DNA of 64,000 nt from Candidatus Syntrophopropionicum ammoniitolerans (GTDB lineage Bacteria > Bacillota > Desulfotomaculia > Desulfotomaculales > Pelotomaculaceae): positions 27,077 through 91,076 of the forward strand of contig JABMJD010000007.1 in the NCBI GenBank assembly GCA_013201395.1. The letters run 5' to 3'. The notes under the pieces were generated by a model. It had not been told where the DNA came from, did not search any database, and saw only the letters and a list, made by a program, of their open reading frames with translations. Position 1 is the first letter of the stretch, and every line of letters begins with the position of its first letter. Below are positions 28,460 to 38,288 of this stretch, one piece after another. The position numbers and the translations under genes were made by a program.

Positions 28460-28906
28460 ATGCCCTTAGAAATATTACCCTTATTGGTGGCTGCTTTTTC
28501 TGGTGTGGCCATGGCCGTGCAAGGAAGTATTAACTCTGCTCTGGGAAAGGTAGTCGGATTGCTGGAATCCACCTTTATTGTCCACCTGGTGGGTCTTTTG
28601 CTGGTATTATTATTACTGTTCGTTTTTAGGTTGGGGGACGGCAATCTGGTGGAGATACAAAAAGCACCCTGGTACTCCTATTTCGGTGGTGTGCTGGGGG
28701 TTATCATTATATATAGTGTTGTCCTGGCCATTCCAAAGGTAGGGGTCGCGCCGGCCACAACCGCTATTATCCTGGGCCAGGTGTTCACAGCAGGGCTAAT
28801 AGACCATTTTGGGCTCTTTGGATTAAAAAAAATTACCTTTAATTATTACAAGGTCCTGGGTGTTTTGCTAATGGCCGGGGGTTCGTGGTTGGTCCTTAAA
28901 AAATAG
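28460..28906 (+). CDS. DMT superfamily transporter, DUF606/YdcZ-like
   Basis: Small four-TM protein MPLEILPLLVAAFSGVAMAVQGSINSALGKVVGLLESTFIVHLVG. Confidence 0.85.
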   Translation: MPLEILPLLVAAFSGVAMAVQGSINSALGKVVGLLESTFIVHLVGLLLVLLLLFVFRLGDGNLVEIQKAPWYSYFGGVLGVIIIYSVVLAIPKVGVAPATTAIILGQVFTAGLIDHFGLFGLKKITFNYYKVLGVLLMAGGSWLVLKK

Positions 28907-28972
28907 CGCCGGGTAACATCCCCGAGCCAGGTACCAAACTGGCTATGGTGGTTGTGTGACTCTACAACAGAT

Positions 28973-29518
28973 TCATGGTATTATGATATTTTGCCCGGGA
29001 AAAATCACACCTGGATCAGCGATATTGTTGGTCTGGATAATAAGGGCCAAATCCTTGCCATATTTCCGGGCGATTCCCCATAAACTCTCACCGGGTTGAA
29101 CAGTATGAATAATACCCCCACCTGCTGGGGTAGCCGGTGTAATTACCTCTTGCCCCCCGCCTGTGCCGGAAATAATTTCTACCGGTGTGCCGATTGCTAC
29201 ACGTGGAAATAGTTCCTCAACATCATGGTTATACATCCTTATGCATCCGTTGGAAACATAGCCACCGATGGACGGTGGATTGTTAGTGCCGTGGATGCCG
29301 TAATTACCTGTGGGGATAGACAGGCCCATCCATCTGGTACCCAGCATACCGCCGGGCTGTATCACCTTGGTGACTATACTATAGCTGCCCATAGGTGTTG
29401 GTGTGGTAGATTTCCCTACACCAACCGGGTAGGTCTTGTTCAGCCTGTTGCCTTCATAATGGGATAGACGGCGGTGGGCCAGATTGATTGTGATTTGCCC
29501 ACTGCGTGTGCGGATCAT
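28973..29518 (-). CDS. L,D-transpeptidase (YkuD) with C-terminal LysM
   Basis: HGTNNPPSIGGYVSNGCIRMYNHDVEELF; LysM HTVQPGESLWGIARKYGKDLALIIQTNNI. Confidence 0.94.
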   Translation of the reverse strand: MIRTRSGQITINLAHRRLSHYEGNRLNKTYPVGVGKSTTPTPMGSYSIVTKVIQPGGMLGTRWMGLSIPTGNYGIHGTNNPPSIGGYVSNGCIRMYNHDVEELFPRVAIGTPVEIISGTGGGQEVITPATPAGGGIIHTVQPGESLWGIARKYGKDLALIIQTNNIADPGVIFPGQNIIIP

Positions 29519-29648
29519 ATTTAATCCCCCTTTGCAGATAAATGCCTATAATATAGTATGTTGGTGGCCTGTATTAAATGTTTTTTATTGTTAGAAAGAG
29601 GATTATTTTGTCCTTGCGGCTAACTGATTATTGGAGGGGGGACCGCTA

Positions 29649-30503
29649 GTGACCCTTACCACTGTGGCCAGGGCAAAAATAAATTTGACCCTGGATGTCC
29701 TTGGTAAAAGGCCGGACGGGTATCATGAGGTAGAAATGGTAATGCAGACAATTGAGTTGCACGACATTCTTGAGTTCACCCTTTCCGGCCGGGATATTAC
29801 ACTAACAATTGAGGGGGCTAATCTAAACCCCGGCCCAGATAACCTGGTCCGGCGGGCGGCGGAACTAATACGTAGGCGGGGAAAAATTAGGACCGGTGTA
29901 AAAATCAGACTTGCAAAGGCTATACCGGTTGCTGCCGGCTTAGGGGGAGGATCCAGCGACGCGGCAGCAGCACTTCTGGCGCTAAATGAACTGTGGGAAA
30001 TTGGATTATCCTTATCGGAGCTGATGTTTCTTGGTGAACAACTGGGTTCTGACGTACCTTTTTGCCTTTTAGGCGGCACTGCTCTAGCCAAAGGCAGGGG
30101 TGAACAGTTGGAGAGGCTACCGGCCTGCCCCCACCTGGGACTGGTACTGGTAAAGCCTCAATTCAGTGTTTCTACAGCTTGCGTTTATCAGGGTTATACC
30201 CCGGGTCCGGCGGTAAACAGGCCTAACAACAGGGCAATGGCGGATGCCATTAAAAAGAAAGATATTGGTGGAATAGCACAAAACCTGGCTAATGCCCTGG
30301 AATCAGTAACAATTAAAATGTATCCGGAAGTTGCACGGATCAAAGAAGAGTTAATCAGGGCAGGCGCTCTTGGTGCGCTTATGTCCGGAAGCGGGCCGAC
30401 TGTTTTTGGGCTGGCTCAGGACATGGAAACAGCCCGAGCTATTGCCAACCGTTATAAAAATGATGGTGATCAGGTGTTTGTTACTGCAACTATTGACGGC
30501 TAA
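29649..30503 (+). CDS. ispE: 4-diphosphocytidyl-2-C-methyl-D-erythritol kinase
   Basis: ARAKINLTLDVLGKRPDGYHEVEMVMQTI, PVAAGLGGGSSDAAAAL; SD GGAGGGGG before GTG 29649. Confidence 0.95.
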   Translation: MTLTTVARAKINLTLDVLGKRPDGYHEVEMVMQTIELHDILEFTLSGRDITLTIEGANLNPGPDNLVRRAAELIRRRGKIRTGVKIRLAKAIPVAAGLGGGSSDAAAALLALNELWEIGLSLSELMFLGEQLGSDVPFCLLGGTALAKGRGEQLERLPACPHLGLVLVKPQFSVSTACVYQGYTPGPAVNRPNNRAMADAIKKKDIGGIAQNLANALESVTIKMYPEVARIKEELIRAGALGALMSGSGPTVFGLAQDMETARAIANRYKNDGDQVFVTATIDG

Positions 30504-30550
30504 AGGGTTGACACTTGCAGTAAAGTGCGCTGGGGGTTAAAATAATCTAG

Positions 30551-30561
30551 TATACTGTATA
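30551..30561. promoter_or_regulatory. Candidate GntR operator palindrome
   Basis: Perfect TATAC-T-GTATA palindrome upstream of the GntR gene. Confidence 0.35.
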
Positions 30562-30582
30562 TATTAAACAGGGGGGAAGAGT

Positions 30583-31257
30583 ATGCAACAGCCAAGATTG
30601 GTGCCGATCAAGTTGAATGATTATAAACCCCTCAGGGAATTGGTTTTTGACTCCCTCCGGAAAGCGATTATTCACGGTAAACTTAGGCCCGGTGAACGCT
30701 TGATGGAAATTCAACTGGCTGAAGAAATGGGAGTTAGCCGTACTCCTGTGCGGGAGGCTATCCGTAAACTGGAACTGGATGGCTTTGTAGTAATGGTCCC
30801 CCGCAGGGGGGCCTATGTGGCCGGTGTCTCCGTTAAAGACATTGCGGACGTTTTTGAGGTTCGATCGGCCTTGGAAGGGCTGGCTGCGGGCCTGGCTGCA
30901 GAAAGAATTACTGAGGAGGAAATGGAAGAACTGGAGAAGGTCATTTATCAGATTAGCGGGGAGGAGGATGTTCTGGCTGTTGTTAAAAAAGATAACGAAT
31001 TCCATGAATTAATATACAAAGCCTCCCGTAACCGCAGGCTGACGCAAATAATAAAAAATCTCTCAGAACAGATCAGCCGTTTCCGATTAACATCCTTATC
31101 TGTCCCGGGAAGACTTAAAATAGCTGTAGATGAGCATAAGAAAATTATTGAGGCGATTTGCGAACGAGATGTTGATCTGGCAAATAAATTGGCCAGTGAA
31201 CACATGGAAAACGCTGAACAAAACTTAATAAACGCCATTAGGGAGGAAGAAGGCTAA
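30583..31257 (+). CDS. GntR family (FadR/FCD subfamily) transcriptional regulator
   Basis: LRKAIIHGKLRPGERLMEIQLAEEMGVSRTPVREAIRKLELDGFV and FCD domain. Confidence 0.93.
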   Translation: MQQPRLVPIKLNDYKPLRELVFDSLRKAIIHGKLRPGERLMEIQLAEEMGVSRTPVREAIRKLELDGFVVMVPRRGAYVAGVSVKDIADVFEVRSALEGLAAGLAAERITEEEMEELEKVIYQISGEEDVLAVVKKDNEFHELIYKASRNRRLTQIIKNLSEQISRFRLTSLSVPGRLKIAVDEHKKIIEAICERDVDLANKLASEHMENAEQNLINAIREEEG

Positions 31258-32015
31258 TGGTAGATGCCGTTGTCCTGGCCGGTAGCCCCAACAACGGCCC
31301 TTTAAGGGAATGCAGTACAGTTAGCCATGAGGCCCTAATCCCCCTTGGTGCCAAAACAATGGTTGAGTATGTGGTAGATGCACTGTTGCGGGCGCGGCAG
31401 GTTGGGCGGGTTTTGGTTATCGGTCCGACTGAGGATCTCGCCGGTCTGCCTTTTGATCAACGGACATCTACAGCTCCCTCTCAGGGCGGTATTCTAGAAA
31501 ATATTGGAGCCGGGTTAAATATTTTGTCAGATGCGAAAAGGATCCTCCTGGTCACCTCAGACATACCATTGCTGACACCACAGGCAGTAGATGATTTTCT
31601 TGAACTATGTGAGGATATGGGTGGCGATCTATATTTCCCGGTTATTGAGAAGATGGTAGTAGAAGAGAAATTCCCCGCCGCCCGCCGTACATATGTAAAA
31701 CTAAAGGAGGGGGTATTTACCGGCGGGAACATCTTTTTGCTTAACCCCACAGTGTATAAAAAATGTATGGAAAATGGCGGAAAAATCATCAGCCTGCGCA
31801 AAAGTCCACTAGCGCTCTGCCGAATGCTGGGTGTAAGATTCGTTATAAAATTTCTGATGCATCTGCTTACATTGAAGGAAGCTGAAGAAAAGGTTTGCCG
31901 GCTACTGGGTGGCATTAAAGGGGTAGTGGTAGTCTCCAGATATCCGGAAGTAGGTGTGGATGTGGACAAACCAGGTGATTATGAACTGGTATTAAAGGCG
32001 ATCAAAAGGGATTGA
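31257..32015 (+). CDS. Nucleotidyltransferase (MobA/GlmU-like NTP transferase) family protein
   Basis: VDAVVLAGSPNNGPLRE, ALIPLGAKTMVEYVVDALL, LLVTSDIPLLTPQAVDDFL. Confidence 0.85.
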   Translation: MVDAVVLAGSPNNGPLRECSTVSHEALIPLGAKTMVEYVVDALLRARQVGRVLVIGPTEDLAGLPFDQRTSTAPSQGGILENIGAGLNILSDAKRILLVTSDIPLLTPQAVDDFLELCEDMGGDLYFPVIEKMVVEEKFPAARRTYVKLKEGVFTGGNIFLLNPTVYKKCMENGGKIISLRKSPLALCRMLGVRFVIKFLMHLLTLKEAEEKVCRLLGGIKGVVVVSRYPEVGVDVDKPGDYELVLKAIKRD

Positions 32016-32092
32016 ACCCATAACCAAATTGAAAGCTTTTCTAAATATGTATAAGTGTCATGAAGGGGGATCAGCGCCCCTTCCATTGAAAT

Positions 32093-32115
32093 CGGCCTAT
32101 CAGGCCGTTTTTTTG
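32093..32115 (+). terminator. Intrinsic terminator
   Basis: CGGCCT-ATC-AGGCCG-TTTTTTT. Confidence 0.82.
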
Positions 32116-32207
32116 TACAAGGTTTACCGGGTACGGACATTAAATCCGGAATAAAAAAACAGGGTGGGTTTAATACTATTTTCGGCAGGGAAGGGTTATT
32201 AAGGAGT

Positions 32208-33434
32208 ATGATCCACTTGGTCAACAGGGTACTAACTATGGAAAAAATCAATGATGCCGCCAGGCATCTCGATGGGATTGCTTATCACACTCCACTGTAC
32301 TATTCCAATAGTTTTAGCAGGATGAGCGGGGCAAAGGTTTATATAAAGCTTGAAAACATGCAGAAAACAGGCTCTTTTAAAATTCGGGGGGCGTACAATA
32401 AGGTAATGAGTTTGGCCCAGTCCGGTTGTCATGGTGTTATTGCCGCTTCCGCCGGAAACCATGCCCAGGGTGTAGCCTATGCCGCTGCTAGAGCCGGTTT
32501 ACCCTGCACCATAGTGATGCCCTCCGGTGCCCCTATTTCCAAGATTGTGGCCACGCAAAGCTACGGTGCCAGGGTGGTTTTAGCCGCCGGTGGTTATGAT
32601 GACGCTTATAACCATGCTGTGGAACTGCAGGAAAAAAACGGCGCCGCCCTTGTGCACAGTTTTAACGACCTGGAGGTGATGGCGGGCCAGGCAACCATAG
32701 CCCTGGAACTGCTGCAGGATATCCCAGATATCGGGGCGATTGTAATTCCAATTGGTGGTGGGGGCCTGATCGCCGGGGTTTCCTATGCCTTGAAGCATCT
32801 CCAGCCCGGCATACGCGTGATCGGCGTGCAGGCTGCGGGTGCCCCGGCAGTCTACCTTTCTATTAAAAAATCCCTTTTAGTAGAGACTGATGCCACCTGT
32901 ACATTTGCGGACGGTATCGCGGTAAGAAGGCCTGGTGCCTTGACCTTTCCGATCATACAGGAATATGTGGATGAAATTGTCACTGTTGATGATGAGGAAA
33001 TAGCAGGTGCTATCTTGATGTTGTTGGAAAGATCTAAAATAGTGGCTGAAGGGGCGGGGGCTGCCGGATTAGCAGCCCTGCTTTATAGGAAGGTTTCTCT
33101 AGCGGATATTAAGACGGTAGCCCTGCTTAGCGGCGGTAATATTGATGTCAACATTCTATCCATGATCATCGAACGTGGACTGGCTAAAACAGGGCGTTAT
33201 GTGCGCATGCGCGCTCTGATCAGGGACCAACCGGGTAATTTGGGTAAACTTCTCACCCTGCTGGCCTCTACCCGCACCAACGTCATTTCAGTTTTACATG
33301 ATCGTATCAAACCCAATATTCCTTTAAAACAGGCTGAAGTTGAGCTAGTCTTAGAAACCAGGGATAAGAAACACATTGATGAAATAGTGCTGCTGCTTGC
33401 ACACCACGACTATACGCCGACCGTAATTTCATAA
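32208..33434 (+). CDS. ilvA: Threonine ammonia-lyase (with C-terminal ACT domain)
   Basis: KTGSFKIRGAYNK, AASAGNHAQGVAYAA, IPIGGGGLIAGV. Confidence 0.93.
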   Translation: MIHLVNRVLTMEKINDAARHLDGIAYHTPLYYSNSFSRMSGAKVYIKLENMQKTGSFKIRGAYNKVMSLAQSGCHGVIAASAGNHAQGVAYAAARAGLPCTIVMPSGAPISKIVATQSYGARVVLAAGGYDDAYNHAVELQEKNGAALVHSFNDLEVMAGQATIALELLQDIPDIGAIVIPIGGGGLIAGVSYALKHLQPGIRVIGVQAAGAPAVYLSIKKSLLVETDATCTFADGIAVRRPGALTFPIIQEYVDEIVTVDDEEIAGAILMLLERSKIVAEGAGAAGLAALLYRKVSLADIKTVALLSGGNIDVNILSMIIERGLAKTGRYVRMRALIRDQPGNLGKLLTLLASTRTNVISVLHDRIKPNIPLKQAEVELVLETRDKKHIDEIVLLLAHHDYTPTVIS

Positions 33435-33468
33435 TATAGGGAAATATTTCTTAAATAATTGGAAATAA

Positions 33469-33499
33469 GAAGGATTATGGTAGCTAATGCAGAAGATAA
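33469..33499 (+). promoter_or_regulatory. Candidate sigma-H promoter for spoVG
   Basis: GAAGGATTA (33469-33477, matches RNAGGAWWW) - 11 bp - GCAGAAGAT (33489-33497, near RNNGAATWW). Confidence 0.5.
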
Positions 33500-33532
33500 C
33501 ATTTGTCGGGGTACCAGCGTGGAAGGTGGTGA

Positions 33533-33799
33533 ATTTTTATACAAGTTACTGACGTGCGGGTAAGGAAGGTACTAAGCGAGGGTAGAATGAAGGCTATTGT
33601 ATCTGTTACTTTTGATGATGCCTTTGTTATTCATGATGTTAAGGTGGTAGAGGGCCATAATGGTTTGTTCGTTGCAATGCCAAGCAGAAAAACCCCGGAC
33701 GGCGAATTCCGCGACATAGCACACCCGATTACTTCCTCGGCCCGGGAGGTAATCCAAAGCGCTGTATTAAATGCATACGAAAATGTAAACAACCTTTAA
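33533..33799 (+). CDS. spoVG: Septation regulator SpoVG, probable non-canonical start
   Basis: [63 protein letters not shown]; conserved VTDVR lies upstream of the track start (33554), in frame with ATT 33533 / ATA 33539. Confidence 0.88.
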   Translation: MFIQVTDVRVRKVLSEGRMKAIVSVTFDDAFVIHDVKVVEGHNGLFVAMPSRKTPDGEFRDIAHPITSSAREVIQSAVLNAYENVNNL

Positions 33800-33812
33800 T
33801 TTTAATTGAATG

Positions 33813-33836
33813 AGAGAGCGCAAGCTCTCTTTTTGT
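33813..33836 (+). terminator. Intrinsic terminator after spoVG
   Basis: AGAGAGC-GCAA-GCTCTCT-TTTTG. Confidence 0.88.
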
Positions 33837-33866
33837 TTTAAAATTAGAGGAAATGAGTATTATTTG

Positions 33867-33895
33867 TTGAATAAATTTAAAACGTTGGGTATAAT
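33867..33895 (+). promoter_or_regulatory. Sigma-A-type promoter for glmU
   Basis: TTGAAT (33867-33872) - 17 bp - TATAAT (33890-33895). Confidence 0.7.
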
Positions 33896-33945
33896 GGTAA
33901 GCGTTTTTATACTGGAATAATTCATTATGCAAGGGGGGTCGCCGG

Positions 33946-35319
33946 ATGGATCTGGCGACGGTTATTCTTGCTGCCGGCAAAGGCACAAGAATGAAATCAA
34001 AATTGCCCAAGGTGCTGCACAATGTTTGTGGTCAAACAATGTTGTCCTATGTCCTGGATGCAGCCCATGAAGCGGGTATTAGAAAAATAATAGTTGTGGT
34101 TGGGTACGGTGGCGACCAGGTTGTTCGTGAGGTTGCAGGCCGGGCACAAATTGTCCATCAGCCGGAACAGCTGGGGACTGCTCATGCTTTGTTACAGGCC
34201 GGTCCCTTTTTAAGTAATTTTAGCGGTCATGTGCTGGCACTATGTGGAGACACCCCGTTAATTGAAGCGGGGACATTAACCGGGCTAATCCGCAGCCACA
34301 AGTCAACTAATGCGGCAGCAACTGTTTTAACCACAATTCTGGAGAACCCGACTGGGTACGGTCGGGTGGTGAGAAATGGCCAGGGCGGCATTGCTAAAAT
34401 AGTGGAACAAAGAGATGCTGCTCCGGAAGAACTACAGATTCGTGAAGTTAACACGGGGATATATTGTTTTAAAGCAGCTGGTCTCTTTGCGGATTTAGAT
34501 AATCTTTCCGCCGACAATGCCCAGGGTGAATACTATCTTACCGATATTATCGAAAAAAATGTGGAACGGGGCAGACGGGTAGAGGCAGTAGCATTGGCCA
34601 ACCCACTGGAAGTAAAAGGTATTAACGACCGGGTGCAGCTTGCCGAAGCGGAGTGTTATATGCGCCGGCAAATTTTGATGGAACTGATGTTCTCCGGTGT
34701 AACCATAACGGACCCACAGAGTACCTTCATTGATAAAAAGGTCCGAGTAGGGCAGGATACAATAATTCATCCCTGCACCTTTATCGAAGGCGTTACGGTT
34801 ATTGGTGAAGATTGTGTTATTGGCCCCGGGGCGCATTTAACTGACACGGTAGTAGGTAATGGTGTGTCCATCCAACATTCTTTGATTGAGGAAAGTAGGA
34901 TGGGTGATGGCTGTTCTATTGGGCCCTATTCACATCTGCGGCCCGGGAATAGTCTTGGGCGGCAGGTAAAGATAGGAAACTTTTCCGAGATTAAAAAATC
35001 TGTTGTAGGGGACAACAGCAAGGTGTCTCATTTGAGCTATGTGGGAGATGCCTTTTTGGGTAAAAACGTGAATATCGGGGCCGGAACCATTACGTGCAAT
35101 TATGATGGGCATAACAAATGGCCCACCAGGATTGATGATGGTGTATTAACGGGTAGCAATACCAATTTGGTTGCACCTGTGAAAATAGGTGCCGGTGCGA
35201 TAACAGGTGCCGGTTCCACAATTACTAAGGATGTTCCGGCGGGGTCTCTAGCAGTAGAAAGATCCAAGCAAAAGGTTGTCCTGGGCTGGAACAATCGGGA
35301 TAGGTCCGAAAAGGGTTAG
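33946..35319 (+). CDS. glmU: Bifunctional UDP-GlcNAc pyrophosphorylase / GlcN-1-P acetyltransferase
   Basis: TVILAAGKGTRMKSKLPKVLH; left-handed beta-helix hexapeptide repeats; SYVGDAFLGKNVNIGAGTITCNYDG. Confidence 0.97.
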   Translation: MDLATVILAAGKGTRMKSKLPKVLHNVCGQTMLSYVLDAAHEAGIRKIIVVVGYGGDQVVREVAGRAQIVHQPEQLGTAHALLQAGPFLSNFSGHVLALCGDTPLIEAGTLTGLIRSHKSTNAAATVLTTILENPTGYGRVVRNGQGGIAKIVEQRDAAPEELQIREVNTGIYCFKAAGLFADLDNLSADNAQGEYYLTDIIEKNVERGRRVEAVALANPLEVKGINDRVQLAEAECYMRRQILMELMFSGVTITDPQSTFIDKKVRVGQDTIIHPCTFIEGVTVIGEDCVIGPGAHLTDTVVGNGVSIQHSLIEESRMGDGCSIGPYSHLRPGNSLGRQVKIGNFSEIKKSVVGDNSKVSHLSYVGDAFLGKNVNIGAGTITCNYDGHNKWPTRIDDGVLTGSNTNLVAPVKIGAGAITGAGSTITKDVPAGSLAVERSKQKVVLGWNNRDRSEKG

Positions 35320-35380
35320 AAAAGGTATAGTCGAGAGGTTTGCTTGACCATTATTTTTTAGATTTGGAGGTAGGCTTTAG

Positions 35381-36325
35381 ATGTCATCTCGCAACAGGCT
35401 CAGGATCTTTGCAGGTAATTCCAACCCTGAACTGGCTGAGGAGATAGCGGGATACCTTGGCGTTTCAGTAGGAGAGGCGAAGGTAACCCATTTTAGTGAT
35501 GGTGAGATCCAGGTTACTATTAATGAAAGCGTTAGAGGGGCAGACGTCTTTATCGTGCAGCCCACCTGTACGCCGATAAACGAACACATCATGGAACTCC
35601 TGATTATGATCGACGCCTTGCGGCGTGCCTCAGCCAGGCGTATTACTGCTGTTATGCCCTACTACGGTTATGCTCGTCAAGACCGCAAAACTAGAGCCCG
35701 GGATCCCATTACTGCCAAGCTGGTAGCCAACCTGGTAACGGCAGCAGGCGCCAGAAGGGTTCTCTGTATGGATCTCCATGCCGGTCAAATCCAGGGTTTT
35801 TTCGATATTCCGGTGGACCATTTGCCCGGTGTTCCCATACTGGCGGAATATATTCTGCAGAGGGGGCTCGATGACGTGGTGGTTGTTTCACCCGACCTGG
35901 GTGGGGTTACCAGGGCCAGGGATCTGGCCGAACGTATCGGGGCGACCATAGCGATTATCGACAAGCGTCGTCCGGAACCGAATGTAGCTGAAGTTGCCGG
36001 TCTCATTGGGCGCATAAATGGTAAAAATGTTGTGATTATTGATGATATCATTGATACCGCGGGAACAATTACCAAAGGTGCGGAAGCACTGAAGGAGTGG
36101 GGTGCCAAAAAGATTTATGTGTGCTGCACCCACGCGGTCCTATCCGGACCGGCTGTCCGGCGGCTGGAAGAAGCGCCAATTAAAGAAGTAATTATGACTA
36201 ACACTATCCCAATGCCAAAAGATAAAATGATTGATAAAATAAAAATCCTTACAGTGGCGCCACTTCTTGGTGAAGCGATCATTCGGATCCATCAGGATCT
36301 TTCAGTCAGCAAATTGTTCGATTAA
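35381..36325 (+). CDS. prs: Ribose-phosphate pyrophosphokinase
   Basis: [53 protein letters not shown]. Confidence 0.97.
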   Translation: MSSRNRLRIFAGNSNPELAEEIAGYLGVSVGEAKVTHFSDGEIQVTINESVRGADVFIVQPTCTPINEHIMELLIMIDALRRASARRITAVMPYYGYARQDRKTRARDPITAKLVANLVTAAGARRVLCMDLHAGQIQGFFDIPVDHLPGVPILAEYILQRGLDDVVVVSPDLGGVTRARDLAERIGATIAIIDKRRPEPNVAEVAGLIGRINGKNVVIIDDIIDTAGTITKGAEALKEWGAKKIYVCCTHAVLSGPAVRRLEEAPIKEVIMTNTIPMPKDKMIDKIKILTVAPLLGEAIIRIHQDLSVSKLFD

Positions 36326-36379
36326 AACCCAGGGATTAACCAGAATGAGAATTGTTGAATCTTATAGATTTAAAAAGAC

Positions 36380-36404
36380 AACAGGCACAGATCTGTGCCT
36401 GTTT
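36380..36404. terminator. Intrinsic terminator after prs
   Basis: AACAGGCACAG-ATCTGTGCCTGTT. Confidence 0.7.
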
Positions 36405-36480
36405 CACTATTGAAGGTGATCCCAACGGGAGATGTGTTTCTTTAATCTGAGGCGATGTGGCAATCTCCTGTGGCTGATAG

Positions 36481-37146
36481 TTAAGCGCTGGTGGCAAAAA
36501 CGTGGTTACCGATTCTGTTTATTACCGGCAGGGTGCGGATCCACTCGTCTTTACTGATGTCGGGGTTGTAGAAAAACAATGCCCCGCCGGTAGGATCCTC
36601 CCCGGATAGAGCCCGCTGAGCAGCAAACATGGCCTGATCATCCGGCTCCATATTGATTGAGCCATCGCCTATTGGCGAAAATTGATATACGTTGTTGGTT
36701 TTCTGGTAGATCACCTTTGTCAGTGTATTAGGGAATTCCTGACTAATCAGCCTATTCAATGTAACTGCTCCTACAGCTACCTGTCCCAAAAAACTTTCGC
36801 CACGGGCTTCTGCATAAATTAGCCTGGCCAGTAGTGTTATTTCTTCCGGTGATATGCTGTCTGATAATTTATTCCCCTCCCTGGGGGGCAAGGTCAGTAT
36901 ATCCCCCGGTTTGATCAGGCTGCCGGTCAAGTTATTGGCCTGCATCAATGCAGATAGTTTTACCTGATGTACCAGGGCTATGTCATATAGGGTATCACCT
37001 TTATGCACCTTATAGGTCAAAATAGGATTCCTGAACTGGGCATCGCTATGATGGGAGCATTCCGCCGGCGGCACAACTACACAGGATACAACTAGTGTTA
37101 AAGCAACTATTGTGGGGAAAACCTTGTTAACATATTTAGTCATCAA
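36481..37146 (-). CDS. LysM plus cell wall hydrolase (SleB-like) protein
   Basis: YKVHKGDTLYDIALVHQVKLSALMQANNL; LLARLIYAEARGESFLGQVAVGAVTLNRL. Confidence 0.92.
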   Translation of the reverse strand: MMTKYVNKVFPTIVALTLVVSCVVVPPAECSHHSDAQFRNPILTYKVHKGDTLYDIALVHQVKLSALMQANNLTGSLIKPGDILTLPPREGNKLSDSISPEEITLLARLIYAEARGESFLGQVAVGAVTLNRLISQEFPNTLTKVIYQKTNNVYQFSPIGDGSINMEPDDQAMFAAQRALSGEDPTGGALFFYNPDISKDEWIRTLPVINRIGNHVFATSA

Positions 37147-37395
37147 TGTTTTTTCCTTTCAGGCCGGATAATATTTGTCATGGCCATCTTTCCTAATTAA
37201 ATTATGGACAAATTGTTAGTAAATAATCCCTGTATTATGAAATTTGCTATGATACAGGCTGGAAGAATGATAGTAACAAGAGGGTGATAGAAACAAAAAA
37301 ATGCCCAAGAAACCAAATTATCCTGGGCGTTTCCACTGGTGTTATTGATGGTTTTTGCAGCAGGTGGTGCTCCCTACCTGGTTATTTGGGATACA

Positions 37396-38181
37396 TTAAG
37401 GGCTGTGTTGTGTGGGGGGGGATCCCCGCCCTGTTCCTTCCCTTTCGCCGCCATCATCATGCTTATTGACGGGGAAAGGTTCAGCTGATATGCTATCCCT
37501 GGGGTCTTCGCCGGCTTCAAAATCCTTTTCATCATCTTCTATTTTTCTTATTTCTTTTTTTACTTTTTCAATGGACTTGTTAACACTGGTGCTGAAGTCC
37601 CTGGTTTTTTGCCGGGTGTTTTCCCAGAGATGGCCGGTGGTTTCCCGCATGTTTTTAAAGGTTTCCTGCAGCCCGCCGTCAAGTTTAAATACATTTTCGG
37701 GGGCGTCATTGTTAACAATAACTATCTCGCGGCCGATGGTCCGAACAAAGGAGATATCAAGAAAGGCACGACCTTTAATCACATTATTAATCAGGTTGCC
37801 CGAGAATTCCAACCCGGTAATGTTACCGGTTTCTATCTCTACATAATACTCGTCAATGAAACCGAGTAAGTTGCCATTCTCAGTTACTATTTTAGCGCCG
37901 ATAACTTTTATTTTGTCCTTTAAAAGCTTAACTATATCAGGAAGGCCGGTAGCCCTTTGCACTCCGCTGGTTTTTTCAATAGTGACGGCATCGTCTCCTA
38001 CACTATAGACTTTATGATAAGGGATAAATCTTTGTTCCCTAAACCAGCCCTTTTGTTCAATTATAAGTGCGGCTACCCTTTTATCGTTAGGGCTGACAAC
38101 AATCTCCTTAACGCTGCCGATATGCAGGCCTTCCTCCAGGCTAAACACAGGCATGGAAGCAAACCGTTTGCTTTTCCGCAT
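37396..38181 (-). CDS. PRC-barrel domain protein
   Basis: SMPVFSLEEGLHIGSVKEIVVSPNDKRVAALIIEQKGWF...; second barrel half KVIGAKIVTENGNLLGFIDEYYVE. Confidence 0.85.
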   Translation of the reverse strand: MRKSKRFASMPVFSLEEGLHIGSVKEIVVSPNDKRVAALIIEQKGWFREQRFIPYHKVYSVGDDAVTIEKTSGVQRATGLPDIVKLLKDKIKVIGAKIVTENGNLLGFIDEYYVEIETGNITGLEFSGNLINNVIKGRAFLDISFVRTIGREIVIVNNDAPENVFKLDGGLQETFKNMRETTGHLWENTRQKTRDFSTSVNKSIEKVKKEIRKIEDDEKDFEAGEDPRDSISAEPFPVNKHDDGGEREGTGRGSPPTQHSP

Positions 38182-38288
38182 CTTCTTGCCCCCTTAAATC
38201 CATAAATATCTTTAGCTAATTCGTATTCCTGCTACTGCATGTTTATGACAAATAAAGGGAATAATTAATTATAAGAGGAGGTTTTATA

